64,000 bases of DNA from JABAYQ01 sp049890095. GTDB taxonomy: Bacteria > Bacteroidota > Bacteroidia > Flavobacteriales > UBA7312. Positions within the stretch are counted from its first letter, which is position 1, and every line of letters begins with the position of its first letter. The notes beneath the pieces are model-generated. The model searched no databases. It was not told the DNA's origin and was given only the letters and a program-made list of their open reading frames with translations. Below, piece after piece: positions 17,228 to 24,817 of this stretch. The position numbers and the translations under genes are program-made. The stretch covers positions 1-64,000 of the forward strand of contig JBMHCD010000009.1 of NCBI GenBank assembly GCA_049890095.1, read 5' to 3'.

Positions 17228-18166
17228 ATGAAAATAATCCCTAACCTTTTTTTCATACTTACAATTGTCGTTTCATGTACATATCAGAATGTTGATTATA
17301 ACTTTAATGATAAAAAAGTAAACTCAAAGAAATACAAACTAAATGAGCTAAACGACACATTGAGCTTTCATTTTACCAAATCTATTGCTGATTCTTTATT
17401 TTATAATTATACACCATGCGATTCATCAGGAATTTTAATTAAAGAATATAATGGTAAAAATTATTATAATCCTGTTCAAATTGCAAATCGAGCCCTTTAC
17501 TTTGTATCATCATATCAAAATACAAAGGATACTATTTTTTTAAAATGGGCTGAAAAATACTGCACAAAACTTTTAGACTTATCTGTAAGTAATGATTCCA
17601 CCATTCTCTTTGCTTATCAATTCGATTTTGCTCTTCATGGGGACAGCAATAATCTAATGAAAGCACCGTGGTACAGTAGTATGGCACAAGGGCATTCCCT
17701 TTCTTTATTTTCTAAAATGTATAAAATCACAAACAACAAATCATACTTAAGAATTTCAGAAAAGATTTTTAATTCTTTCTTTTTAGAATTTGATGAAAAA
17801 AAAGATGATCAAAACTGGTTATCAGTAATTGACAACAACAACTATTTATGGTTAGAAGAGTATCCATTTATACCTGCTAACTATACACTTAATGGCTTTT
17901 TATTTTCGATTATTGGACTATATGATTATTATTTAATTGAGAAAAACAAACAAGCTTACCAGCTACTCTGTACATGTATTTATACCGCAAGTAAAAACAT
18001 CATTTATTTCAGAAACAAAGGTGACGCATCCTCCTATTGCTTATCGCACAAAGTAAAATCATCTAATTATCACAAAATTCACATCAAGCAATTTGATTGG
18101 CTTTATTTGATTAGCGGAGATAAATCATTTCGAAAATACTCTAAACAATTTACAAAGGATCACTGA
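17228..18166 (+). CDS. Lipoprotein with D-glucuronyl C5-epimerase-like domain
   Basis: 312 residues. Lipoprotein signal with lipobox VVSC (Cys17). The body resembles the C-terminal (alpha/alpha barrel) domain of D-glucuronyl C5-epimerases: WYSSMAQGHSLSL at 148-160, EEYP at 210-213, and LNGF...GLYDYY at 221-235, all in the family order and spacing. In animals that enzyme converts glucuronate to iduronate in heparan sulfate. Here the protein would sit in the envelope, so a role on surface or environmental uronate-containing glycans is possible but not shown. Its stop overlaps the convergent TonB receptor stop by 7 bases. Confidence 0.78.
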   Translation: MKIIPNLFFILTIVVSCTYQNVDYNFNDKKVNSKKYKLNELNDTLSFHFTKSIADSLFYNYTPCDSSGILIKEYNGKNYYNPVQIANRALYFVSSYQNTKDTIFLKWAEKYCTKLLDLSVSNDSTILFAYQFDFALHGDSNNLMKAPWYSSMAQGHSLSLFSKMYKITNNKSYLRISEKIFNSFFLEFDEKKDDQNWLSVIDNNNYLWLEEYPFIPANYTLNGFLFSIIGLYDYYLIEKNKQAYQLLCTCIYTASKNIIYFRNKGDASSYCLSHKVKSSNYHKIHIKQFDWLYLISGDKSFRKYSKQFTKDH

Positions 18167-20334
18167 AGGGATATTGTTAGTCCAAGAAAAAATCGCCTTC
18201 CTTGTAGTGGTCCATAGGCATAGTTAGTATCAAAATTATCTCCAAAAGGATTTTGCCAATCTATTAATGGTGAATCTTGAGTATAGTTAAAGACATTCTT
18301 TAGTCCTAAATAAATATTAAAATTGTCTTTAACTTGTTTTTTAAGTTGCACATTGTGAAGGCTAAAGGTTGGAGATTGTTCTGCTCTTTCAAAAGGAAAT
18401 GGATAAGTTGGCAACGACATTGGGCCTGTTAATCTAGTAGTCCAATCCAAGCTTACACCATTGGAAAACTTGTACCCAAGTAGAAAAACGGAAGAAAAAG
18501 AAGGAGCGAATTCTTGTTTAGTCTTAACATTATCATCATCAACTGAGTACACATCTAAAAATGTAATTCCCAAATTATAATTTAGTGGAAAATCAAAATT
18601 TTGCTTCAGTGATAAGGATATTCCTTTTGAAATACTGTTCCCTGTAAGGTTTTCATATACAATTAAACTTGGATCTTGATCATAATCAGGAATAATTTTA
18701 TTTGAAAAATAAGTGTGAAATATATCTAAATCTAAAGTAGCTGTAGAATTGTAAAAAGAAAAGAAATGATTAATGTTTAGGCTAAAATTTATTGACTTTT
18801 CTGGATTTAATTCTTCTGCTATTAGAACTTCTCTTGATCCAAAAAAAGCATGATCTTCAGTAAACAAATTTACAATTCGAAAACCAGTACCTGAATTAAA
18901 TCGAAATGTTGTGTAAAAAGATGGATTATACTTTAAATTTAATCTCGGCGAGAAAATATATCCATGTTCTTTGTGATGATCTACCCTAGATCCTAGAAGA
19001 AAATTCCATCTTTTGTTTAATTTAATATCATCCTGAATAAACAAGCCTGGAATAAATCTTTTTTCATCTGTTAATGCTAAGGTACTATCAGCGTAAGTTT
19101 GATATCTATGACTATACCCTATCAATAAATCATGAATCAAACTTACTTTTTTGTTCCAAACTAAATTAGAAAAATAAACTTGCTGGCTTGCATTGTAATT
19201 AGTCTGACCATAATAAGAATCTTGATGATGATAATTATAAGACATACTTAAATTAAGGTTATTGACAAATGGTAAATCATATTTTGCCATTAACTCCAAT
19301 CTATTTGTAAATATAGATTCTCCATAAATAAGACTACTACCTCTTATATCGTGACTATAATTTTGGACTCCACCTTTTCTATTTTCATTGTAATACTTCG
19401 CAGAAAAGGAAAGTAGCTTTTCGTTTTTTCTATTAAACGACCATCTGTTGAATAAACTATAACGATCTGACATTGGAACATCAGAAAATTGATCGTTATT
19501 ATCATCAACAAAGTTATTCATCGAAAAAATATTTCCACTAAACAAAATATTAGATTTTTCTAACTTTGGTACTATTGAAAAATCTACATTTTTTTCTAAA
19601 TGAGAAGTGCCAAAAATATCCAATTCTAAAAAAGATACATCTCTTGCATCTTTAGTAATAACATTTATAACCCCGGCTAAAGCTTCACTTCCATATAGAG
19701 TCGAGGAAGCTCCTTTTACGACTTCTACTTGTTTTATCAATGAAGTAGGAATTCCATTTAGCCCATAGACAGTTGAAAGTGAACTCATTATTGGCATTCC
19801 ATCAATCAATATCAAAGTATAAGGTCCTTCCATACCATTTATATGAATATCATTGGTGCCACAAACACCACAGTTTACTTGTTGTTGAATACCATTAACG
19901 TTTTCAATTGCATCCATTAAGTTAGTACTTGGAGATTTTTCCAAGTATTTCATTGTCAATACCTCTACCTTAACTGGAGAGGCCGTAACGAAAGATTCCT
20001 TCATGGTACCAGTGACTACAACTTGTTCAATATCATAGGAGATTGGCTTTAATTCTATGACTAAAAAAGATGTATTGTCAGAAATATCAACAACTAATTT
20101 TTTTTTCTTGTATCCAATAGATGAAATTAATAGTTCGTAAGTGCCTTTCTTTTCAAATTTTAAATAAAACTTACCATCGTTATCAGAAACAGTTGCAAGT
20201 TTTAAATCCTTTACTTCTAAACTAGAAAATGGTACTGGCTTACCTTTGTACTGAATTACACCTTCTAAATCGAAAGAAAAACCTATATTATAACAAAGGG
20301 TAAAACTTAAAATTAAGAATAAATACTTATGCAT
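18160..20334 (-). CDS. TonB-dependent outer membrane receptor
   Basis: Energy-coupled outer membrane transporter, 724 residues from the ATG at 20334, which gives the signal MHKYLFLILSF and lies 27 bases after a -7 element; the ATG at 20406 does not give a signal. Order: carboxypeptidase-regulatory-like domain (about 25-105), a short linker with VVVTGTM, the plug domain with LILIDGMPI and GVINVITK, then a 22-strand barrel ending in TISLQ. The plug contains a Cys pair, NCGVCGTND, just before HINGMEG, a feature of one receptor subgroup that may bind metal. Substrate not determinable: copper, another metal chelate, or a redox-sensitive ligand are all open. No SusD partner nearby. Confidence 0.9.
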   Translation of the reverse strand: MHKYLFLILSFTLCYNIGFSFDLEGVIQYKGKPVPFSSLEVKDLKLATVSDNDGKFYLKFEKKGTYELLISSIGYKKKKLVVDISDNTSFLVIELKPISYDIEQVVVTGTMKESFVTASPVKVEVLTMKYLEKSPSTNLMDAIENVNGIQQQVNCGVCGTNDIHINGMEGPYTLILIDGMPIMSSLSTVYGLNGIPTSLIKQVEVVKGASSTLYGSEALAGVINVITKDARDVSFLELDIFGTSHLEKNVDFSIVPKLEKSNILFSGNIFSMNNFVDDNNDQFSDVPMSDRYSLFNRWSFNRKNEKLLSFSAKYYNENRKGGVQNYSHDIRGSSLIYGESIFTNRLELMAKYDLPFVNNLNLSMSYNYHHQDSYYGQTNYNASQQVYFSNLVWNKKVSLIHDLLIGYSHRYQTYADSTLALTDEKRFIPGLFIQDDIKLNKRWNFLLGSRVDHHKEHGYIFSPRLNLKYNPSFYTTFRFNSGTGFRIVNLFTEDHAFFGSREVLIAEELNPEKSINFSLNINHFFSFYNSTATLDLDIFHTYFSNKIIPDYDQDPSLIVYENLTGNSISKGISLSLKQNFDFPLNYNLGITFLDVYSVDDDNVKTKQEFAPSFSSVFLLGYKFSNGVSLDWTTRLTGPMSLPTYPFPFERAEQSPTFSLHNVQLKKQVKDNFNIYLGLKNVFNYTQDSPLIDWQNPFGDNFDTNYAYGPLQGRRFFLGLTISLQ

Positions 20335-20361
20335 TATTAAGTGTTCTGTAAATTTGGGATA

Positions 20362-20396
20362 CAAAAATAAACTATAAAAATATTTGAGCTTACAAA
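20362..20396 (-). promoter_or_regulatory. Promoter of TonB receptor gene
   Basis: On the minus strand TATTTTTG (20362-20369) is the -7 box, with a TTTG (20393-20396) 23 bases upstream, slightly longer than usual spacing. This places transcription after the alternative start at 20406. Confidence 0.5.
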
Positions 20397-20455
20397 TCGA
20401 TTGCAAAAAAATTATAGAAGCTTTACTATATTTGGTGAGTCAAAAAACACAACAT

Positions 20456-20953
20456 ATGTTAGAAAAAAAATTTGAAAAGATATTATGGAATATGCGCTTT
20501 ATTGTGCTATTATCAGTTATTTTATCTATTTTATCCGCAGTAACCCTTTTCTTACTAGGAAGTTGGGATATTATAAATGCTATCATTTTTAAAAACCCAA
20601 TTTTTGACCCTACTATTGAAAGTAATAATGATGTATTATTTAAAATAATATCATCTGTCGATTTGTTTCTCATAGGAATTGTTCTACTAATTTTTGGTTT
20701 TGGTGTGTACGAACTATTTATAAGCGAAATCGATTTTGCTAAAGTAAAATTCAAAAACTCTACTCTAAGAATTAATAGTTTAGATCAACTTAAAAACAAA
20801 ATCATTAAGGTGATAATTATTGTTTTGATTGTTAAATTTTTTGAAAAGATTTTAATGCTTAGTCAAAACTTTTCTAGTCCTATGGATATACTTTACTTTA
20901 GTCTTTCCATACTTTGTATTTGTGTGGGTTACTTCCTAATCAATAGAAATTAG
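20456..20953 (+). CDS. YqhA/UPF0114 family inner membrane protein
   Basis: 165 residues from the ATG at 20456, preferred over the start at 20384 because it begins with MLEKKFEKILWNMRF, the usual N-terminus of this family. Three to four hydrophobic segments are visible: about 13-37, 63-87, 113-131 and 140-160. The family is a small, widespread set of membrane proteins with no established function. The conserved FGFGVYELFIS block after the second segment is present. It lies directly upstream of the photolyase gene, and I see no terminator in the gap, but the photolyase has its own promoter. Confidence 0.8.
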   Translation: MLEKKFEKILWNMRFIVLLSVILSILSAVTLFLLGSWDIINAIIFKNPIFDPTIESNNDVLFKIISSVDLFLIGIVLLIFGFGVYELFISEIDFAKVKFKNSTLRINSLDQLKNKIIKVIIIVLIVKFFEKILMLSQNFSSPMDILYFSLSILCICVGYFLINRN

Positions 20954-20991
20954 ACTTTATCCATTTTATAGTTTTTTAGAGAGTGGTTTGG

Positions 20992-20999
20992 TATCTTTG
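20992..20999 (+). promoter_or_regulatory. -7 element of photolyase gene
   Basis: TATCTTTG fits TAnnTTTG and lies only 14 bases before the TTG start at 21014, predicting a leader of under ten bases. No -33 TTTG at 19-21 bases. Confidence 0.55.
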
Positions 21000-21013
21000 T
21001 ACCTTACCATAAA

Positions 21014-22480
21014 TTGAAAGAAAAAATAAATATCGTTTGGCTCAAAAGAGATCTAAGAACAACAGATCATGAGCCACTTCATCTTGCACAAAATCATGAG
21101 CAAGACTATATTATTATTTACATTTTTGACCCTGTATTAATTTCTGAGCCAGATTGGAGTATTAGACACCAACAGTTTATTTATCACTCTTTACTTGAGA
21201 TGAAAAAAGAACTAAATCAGCATCAGAGAACAATTCATATTTTTTATGGTGATTCCATTAAAATATTTAACTACTTAAATTCGATTTTTATTTTAAACAA
21301 TGTTTATTCTTTTCAAGAATATGGCACAGAAAAAAGCTGGGAAAGGGATAAATCAGTAAAAAACTTTTTTAAACAAAATAATATTCAATGGATTGACATA
21401 AAAAACCAGTCTATTAAAAGAGGAGTAAAAAACAGAAAAAATTGGGATAAAGATTGGTATATATATGCTAACCAAAATTGTATTAAAAATTTCTTCACTA
21501 AATCAACAATCAAATCGTTTGAAAATCCATTTGGTTTTTCTTCAAAACAAAAAAATATACTTAACAAGTATGGAAAGGAATTACAACCAGCTGGGCAAAA
21601 TTATGCTGTTAAATATCTCCATTCTTTCATTTTAAGACGTGGTAAAGAATACTCTAAAAATATTTCAAGCCCTCAAAAAAGTAGATACTCTTGTAGTAGA
21701 TTATCCATTTATTTGTCTTGGGGAAACTTAAGCATACGGCAAGTATATCAAGCAACTATAAAATCTGAAAACTATCATAAGCATAAGCGATCATTTGATG
21801 CTTTCTTAGCAAGACTAAAATGGAGGTCGCATTTTATTCAAAAGTTCGAAACCGATTGCAGTTACGAAAAAGTATGTATAAATAAAGGCTATGAAAAAAT
21901 GATTTATGAAAATAATAATCTAGCATTAGAAAAATGGAAAAAAGGTCAGACTGGTTTTCCTCTTGTTGATGCTAGTATGCGATGTTTGATACATACGGGA
22001 TGGATAAATTTTAGGATGAGAGCAATGTTAGTTTCGTTTTTATGCCATCACCTAAATCAAGATTGGAGACGTGGGGTTTATCATATGGCAAAATTATTTT
22101 TAGATTACGAACCAGGTATACATTTTACTCAATTTCAAATGCAAGCTGGGGTTACAGGAATAAATTCCATTCGAATATACAATCCAATTAAACAATCTAT
22201 TGAAAAAGATCCTGATGGAATATTTATAAAAAAATGGGTGCCAGAATTAAAAGATTTAGAAATCCCTTTTATTCATAAACCGTGGAAGATGACAAACATA
22301 GACTTGTTATCAGAAGGAATTGAGCTCAATTATCCTACCCCAATTGTAGAGCCAATAAAAGCTGTTAGAAAAACTAGATCTCAACTGTGGGAACTTCGTA
22401 AAGACCCAATGGTCAAAAATGAATCAAAAAGATTACTAAAAATTCATGTTAGACCCAAAAATATTGTTCAAAGAAAATAA
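21014..22480 (+). CDS. Cryptochrome/photolyase family flavoprotein
   Basis: 488 residues. N-terminal antenna-binding photolyase domain starting [15 protein letters not shown], then the FAD-binding helical domain with [34 protein letters not shown] and [17 protein letters not shown]. Such enzymes use blue light to repair UV-made pyrimidine dimers, or act as photoreceptors; the sequence alone does not decide. There is no ATG near the N-terminus: the first residue of the conserved domain is reached only from the TTG at 21014, just behind a good -7 box. It lies next to proteorhodopsin and blh, a common arrangement in marine flavobacteria, and is probably light-linked. Cytoplasmic. Confidence 0.92.
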   Translation: MKEKINIVWLKRDLRTTDHEPLHLAQNHEQDYIIIYIFDPVLISEPDWSIRHQQFIYHSLLEMKKELNQHQRTIHIFYGDSIKIFNYLNSIFILNNVYSFQEYGTEKSWERDKSVKNFFKQNNIQWIDIKNQSIKRGVKNRKNWDKDWYIYANQNCIKNFFTKSTIKSFENPFGFSSKQKNILNKYGKELQPAGQNYAVKYLHSFILRRGKEYSKNISSPQKSRYSCSRLSIYLSWGNLSIRQVYQATIKSENYHKHKRSFDAFLARLKWRSHFIQKFETDCSYEKVCINKGYEKMIYENNNLALEKWKKGQTGFPLVDASMRCLIHTGWINFRMRAMLVSFLCHHLNQDWRRGVYHMAKLFLDYEPGIHFTQFQMQAGVTGINSIRIYNPIKQSIEKDPDGIFIKKWVPELKDLEIPFIHKPWKMTNIDLLSEGIELNYPTPIVEPIKAVRKTRSQLWELRKDPMVKNESKRLLKIHVRPKNIVQRK

Positions 22481-22490
22481 TTTTTTTATT

Positions 22491-22510
22491 TTTTTTACTA
22501 GAGTAAAAAA
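22491..22510 (+). terminator. Weak AT-rich inverted repeat after photolyase
   Basis: TTTTTTACT-AG-AGTAAAAAA just behind the photolyase stop. It has no GC-rich stem, so termination here would be weak. Confidence 0.3.
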
Positions 22511-22525
22511 CAAATAATCAACAAC

Positions 22526-22555
22526 TGTATAACTTAAATTTGCTAAAGTTATACA
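22526..22555 (+). promoter_or_regulatory. Inverted repeat (putative operator) over proteorhodopsin -33 box
   Basis: Perfect 10-bp arms TGTATAACTT (22526-22535) and AAGTTATACA (22546-22555) separated by 10 bases. Arm centres are 20 bp apart, about two helical turns, as for a dimeric regulator. The -33 TTTG lies in the spacer, so binding would affect polymerase access. Confidence 0.65.
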
Positions 22556-22571
22556 AAAATATATATATTTG
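22539..22571 (+). promoter_or_regulatory. Proteorhodopsin promoter
   Basis: TTTG (22539-22542), a 21-base spacer, and TATATTTG (22564-22571) match the Bacteroidota consensus fully. The ATG is 24 bases downstream of the -7 box. Confidence 0.75.
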
Positions 22572-22595
22572 TAACCTAACTAAAAATTATTAATT

Positions 22596-23318
22596 ATGTT
22601 ATTTGATATTATTTCAATTCCAAAAGATGACGCAGTAGCATTTACATTCTTCACAGGATATATGGCTATGTTTGCAGCATCTGTATTTTTCTTCTTTGAA
22701 AGAAGTAGTGTAGACAAAAAATGGAAACTGTCTTTATTAGTATCTGCTTTAATTACAGGTATCGCAGCAGTTCACTATTACTACATGAAAGACTACTACA
22801 TGGCAACTGGTGATAACCCAACTGCTTTGAGATATATTGACTGGACGCTGACAGTTCCGTTGATGTGTGTAGAGTTCTATTTATTAACTAAAGCTGCAGG
22901 TGCAACCAAATCATTATTATGGAAGCTAATCATCGCTTCAGTTTGGATGTTAGTTGCTGGTTACATTGGTGAAGCATTCACAGATGGATCAACTGCTCAC
23001 TCAGTGAAATGGGGTGTATTATCAACTATCGGTTACATTTACATTTTATACACTGCATGGTTTGGTGAAGTTGCTCAACTTGCAGAAAAAAGCGATTCTA
23101 GTGTCGTTAAAAAAGGAGTACGTACACTAGCATGGTTTGTATTAGTAGGATGGGCTATCTACCCAATCGGTTACATGTGTATGGAAGGTGGATGGTTAAA
23201 CACTGCTTTAGGATGGGAATCATCTAATGTTGACTTATGGTATAACATTGCAGATGCTATTAACAAAATCGGATTTGGTTTAGTAGTATATAATATTGCT
23301 GTAACAGAGTCGAAATAA
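22596..23318 (+). CDS. Proteorhodopsin, green-type proton pump
   Basis: Light-driven outward proton pump of the inner membrane, seven helices, 240 residues, covalently binding retinal. Residues that define it: His60 and the proton acceptor Asp82 (PR His75/Asp97 pair), Thr86, and the proton donor Glu93, i.e. the D-T-E motif of proton pumps rather than the NDQ or NTQ of sodium or chloride pumps. The retinal lysine is K224 in AINKIGFG. The spectral tuning site (PR 105) is Met90, as in most Bacteroidota, predicting green absorption. There is no cleavable signal. Its codon use looks more optimised than that of its neighbours, as for a highly expressed gene. Its own promoter and terminator make a monocistronic unit with read-through to blh. 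Confidence 0.97.
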   Translation: MLFDIISIPKDDAVAFTFFTGYMAMFAASVFFFFERSSVDKKWKLSLLVSALITGIAAVHYYYMKDYYMATGDNPTALRYIDWTLTVPLMCVEFYLLTKAAGATKSLLWKLIIASVWMLVAGYIGEAFTDGSTAHSVKWGVLSTIGYIYILYTAWFGEVAQLAEKSDSSVVKKGVRTLAWFVLVGWAIYPIGYMCMEGGWLNTALGWESSNVDLWYNIADAINKIGFGLVVYNIAVTESK

Positions 23319-23335
23319 AACTCAATTATTTTATT

Positions 23336-23370
23336 AAAATACAAGCAGATTAAATTCTGCTTGTATTTTT
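23336..23370 (+). terminator. Strong hairpin between proteorhodopsin and blh
   Basis: AAAATACAAGCAGA (23336-23349) pairs with TCTGCTTGTATTTT around loop TTAAAT, followed by T residues. It ends 10 bases before the blh ATG. Confidence 0.85.
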
Positions 23371-23379
23371 TATTTTTAC

Positions 23380-24282
23380 ATGAATATTTTCACTTTTATA
23401 TTTCTAATTTGCCTGTATGCCCTTTTTAATATCTATCAAGTATACAGCGACATAGAGTTAGAAAAACAAATTTTATATTCATCCATATTTATTTTAGCTT
23501 TTGGTATTCCTCACGGAGCTATAGATCACATCTTATTTTTCAAAAAAAAGACTACTACCCAACTTAAATTCTACTCAGTTTACCTTGGATTAATTCTAGC
23601 ATTTCTCGTTTGCTGGCTTTACTTGCCCATGTGGAGCTTCATCTTATTTCTTATTATTTCCGCATTTCATTTTGGAGAGTCACAACTGGAAGACATTTCT
23701 ATAAAAAGGTCCCTTTTTTCATTGAGCCTATACAGCGTTTGGGGACTGACCCTACTAACAAATCTTATATATTACAATATTAATGAATTAAGCGAACTCA
23801 CTGCTTTTTTCAACGATACAGAAACCTTTAACCTATTGTATGAAAGTAAATACATCAATTATATTTTTATTACACTAAATAGTTCAATTTTTATTTTTCT
23901 AAGCTTCTTACTGTATAGCAAAACCATAAAATATAATCGATTTTTTTCTGAAATATTTCTTATTGCATTAATTCATCTAACCTTTTATTTATTTCCATTT
24001 ATTATTGGCTTTTCTCTTTATTTCGTGGTTTTACATTCTTTAAAGGTTATGAGTCAAGAATTTCATTTTTTTAAAAAAGAAAATCAAAACTTTAATCTTA
24101 TTCATTTTTTAAAATTACTCAGTCCATACTCTTTGCTAAGTATTTTCTTCACTGTAATAATATTATGGCTTTCTCATATTGAATTTATTCCTTTATCCAT
24201 GCCATTAACCTCCTTGATTATCATATCAGCAATCACTCTTCCCCATGCAATTGTGATGCATATTTTTTATAACTCAAATTAG
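23380..24282 (+). CDS. blh: Brp/Blh-type beta-carotene 15,15'-dioxygenase
   Basis: Membrane enzyme that cleaves beta-carotene into two retinals, the chromophore for the adjacent proteorhodopsin. 300 residues with about eight to nine hydrophobic segments. The conserved histidines expected to bind iron are seen: H45 and H50 in GIPHGAIDH, H97 in SAFHFGES, one in VVLHSLKVM, and H289 and H294 in LPHAIVMH. No separate TAnnTTTG box lies between the proteorhodopsin terminator and the ATG, so expression probably depends on read-through, giving much less enzyme than opsin. The carotenoid pathway genes themselves are not in this window. Confidence 0.93.
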   Translation: MNIFTFIFLICLYALFNIYQVYSDIELEKQILYSSIFILAFGIPHGAIDHILFFKKKTTTQLKFYSVYLGLILAFLVCWLYLPMWSFILFLIISAFHFGESQLEDISIKRSLFSLSLYSVWGLTLLTNLIYYNINELSELTAFFNDTETFNLLYESKYINYIFITLNSSIFIFLSFLLYSKTIKYNRFFSEIFLIALIHLTFYLFPFIIGFSLYFVVLHSLKVMSQEFHFFKKENQNFNLIHFLKLLSPYSLLSIFFTVIILWLSHIEFIPLSMPLTSLIIISAITLPHAIVMHIFYNSN

Positions 24283-24284
24283 CA

Positions 24285-24692
24285 ATGATTAATAAAAGTA
24301 CAGAAGATCAAAAAACAATTGATGCCATTTTGAAAAAAGAATGCGGAGCTAGTTTTTCATTTTTGGAAAAATTAAAATATGGTATTTATGGGTCTCCTAG
24401 ATACCAAATTAATATCGACAAAACTATTTTGAAAGAATTAACATTTGGTCAACATACCAATTTGATATACGCTACATTAGAAATCAGAAAAAAAGGAATT
24501 TGTTTATATTTCCGATTTAAAAACGACGAATATATCGACTATTGTAGGCACAATCAGATATCATTTTTATGTAATGATAATAAATTTGAAATTCAATTAG
24601 CAAACAACTCTTACTCATTAAAAATTCTTTTAGCAAAAAGTCATAAATCTTTTTTAAAAAAACTATACATGGCAAGAAACATGCAATTTTAA
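24285..24692 (+). CDS. Unrecognised 135-residue protein co-transcribed with blh
   Basis: No family recognised. A basic, soluble protein without signal or membrane segment. The first third is helical (TIDAILKKECG, FLEKLKYGIYG), the middle is beta-rich with alternating charged and hydrophobic residues (ATLEIRKKGICLYFRF), and the last part is basic (SFLKKLYMARN). The ATG is two bases after the blh stop, so translation is almost certainly linked to blh. Position suggests a job in retinal or rhodopsin production or assembly, but nothing in the sequence shows it. The frame is a full ORF with codon use like that of its neighbours, so I regard it as real. Confidence 0.7.
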   Translation: MINKSTEDQKTIDAILKKECGASFSFLEKLKYGIYGSPRYQINIDKTILKELTFGQHTNLIYATLEIRKKGICLYFRFKNDEYIDYCRHNQISFLCNDNKFEIQLANNSYSLKILLAKSHKSFLKKLYMARNMQF

Positions 24693-24775
24693 ACCTATCT
24701 TAGATTATTGAAATTACAACCTTTCAAAAAATAAATTGTTTAAGATTAATTAACATTAAATTAACATAATAGCTA

Positions 24776-24793
24776 AAATGTAAATTTACATTT
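24776..24793 (+). promoter_or_regulatory. Perfect 18-bp palindrome upstream of porin-like gene
   Basis: AAATGTAAATTTACATTT is identical to its reverse complement and overlaps the -7 box, the position of a repressor operator. Two copies of TAAATTAACA flank it. Confidence 0.6.
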
Positions 24794-24794
24794 G
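24787..24794 (+). promoter_or_regulatory. -7 element of porin-like gene
   Basis: TACATTTG fits TAnnTTTG, 23 bases before the ATG at 24818. No clear -33 box. Confidence 0.5.
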
Positions 24795-24817
24795 CTTAAA
24801 ATTAAATTAACAGACTA

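Noticed and set aside
20440..20754. 104-codon open frame on the minus strand opposite the YqhA-type gene
   Set aside because: It lies fully antisense to a recognisable membrane protein gene, has no family features and no promoter; the result of AT-rich codon patterns.
22596..23318. Sodium-pumping (NQ) or chloride-pumping rhodopsin
   Set aside because: The motif residues are Asp82, Thr86 and Glu93, the DTE set of proton pumps.
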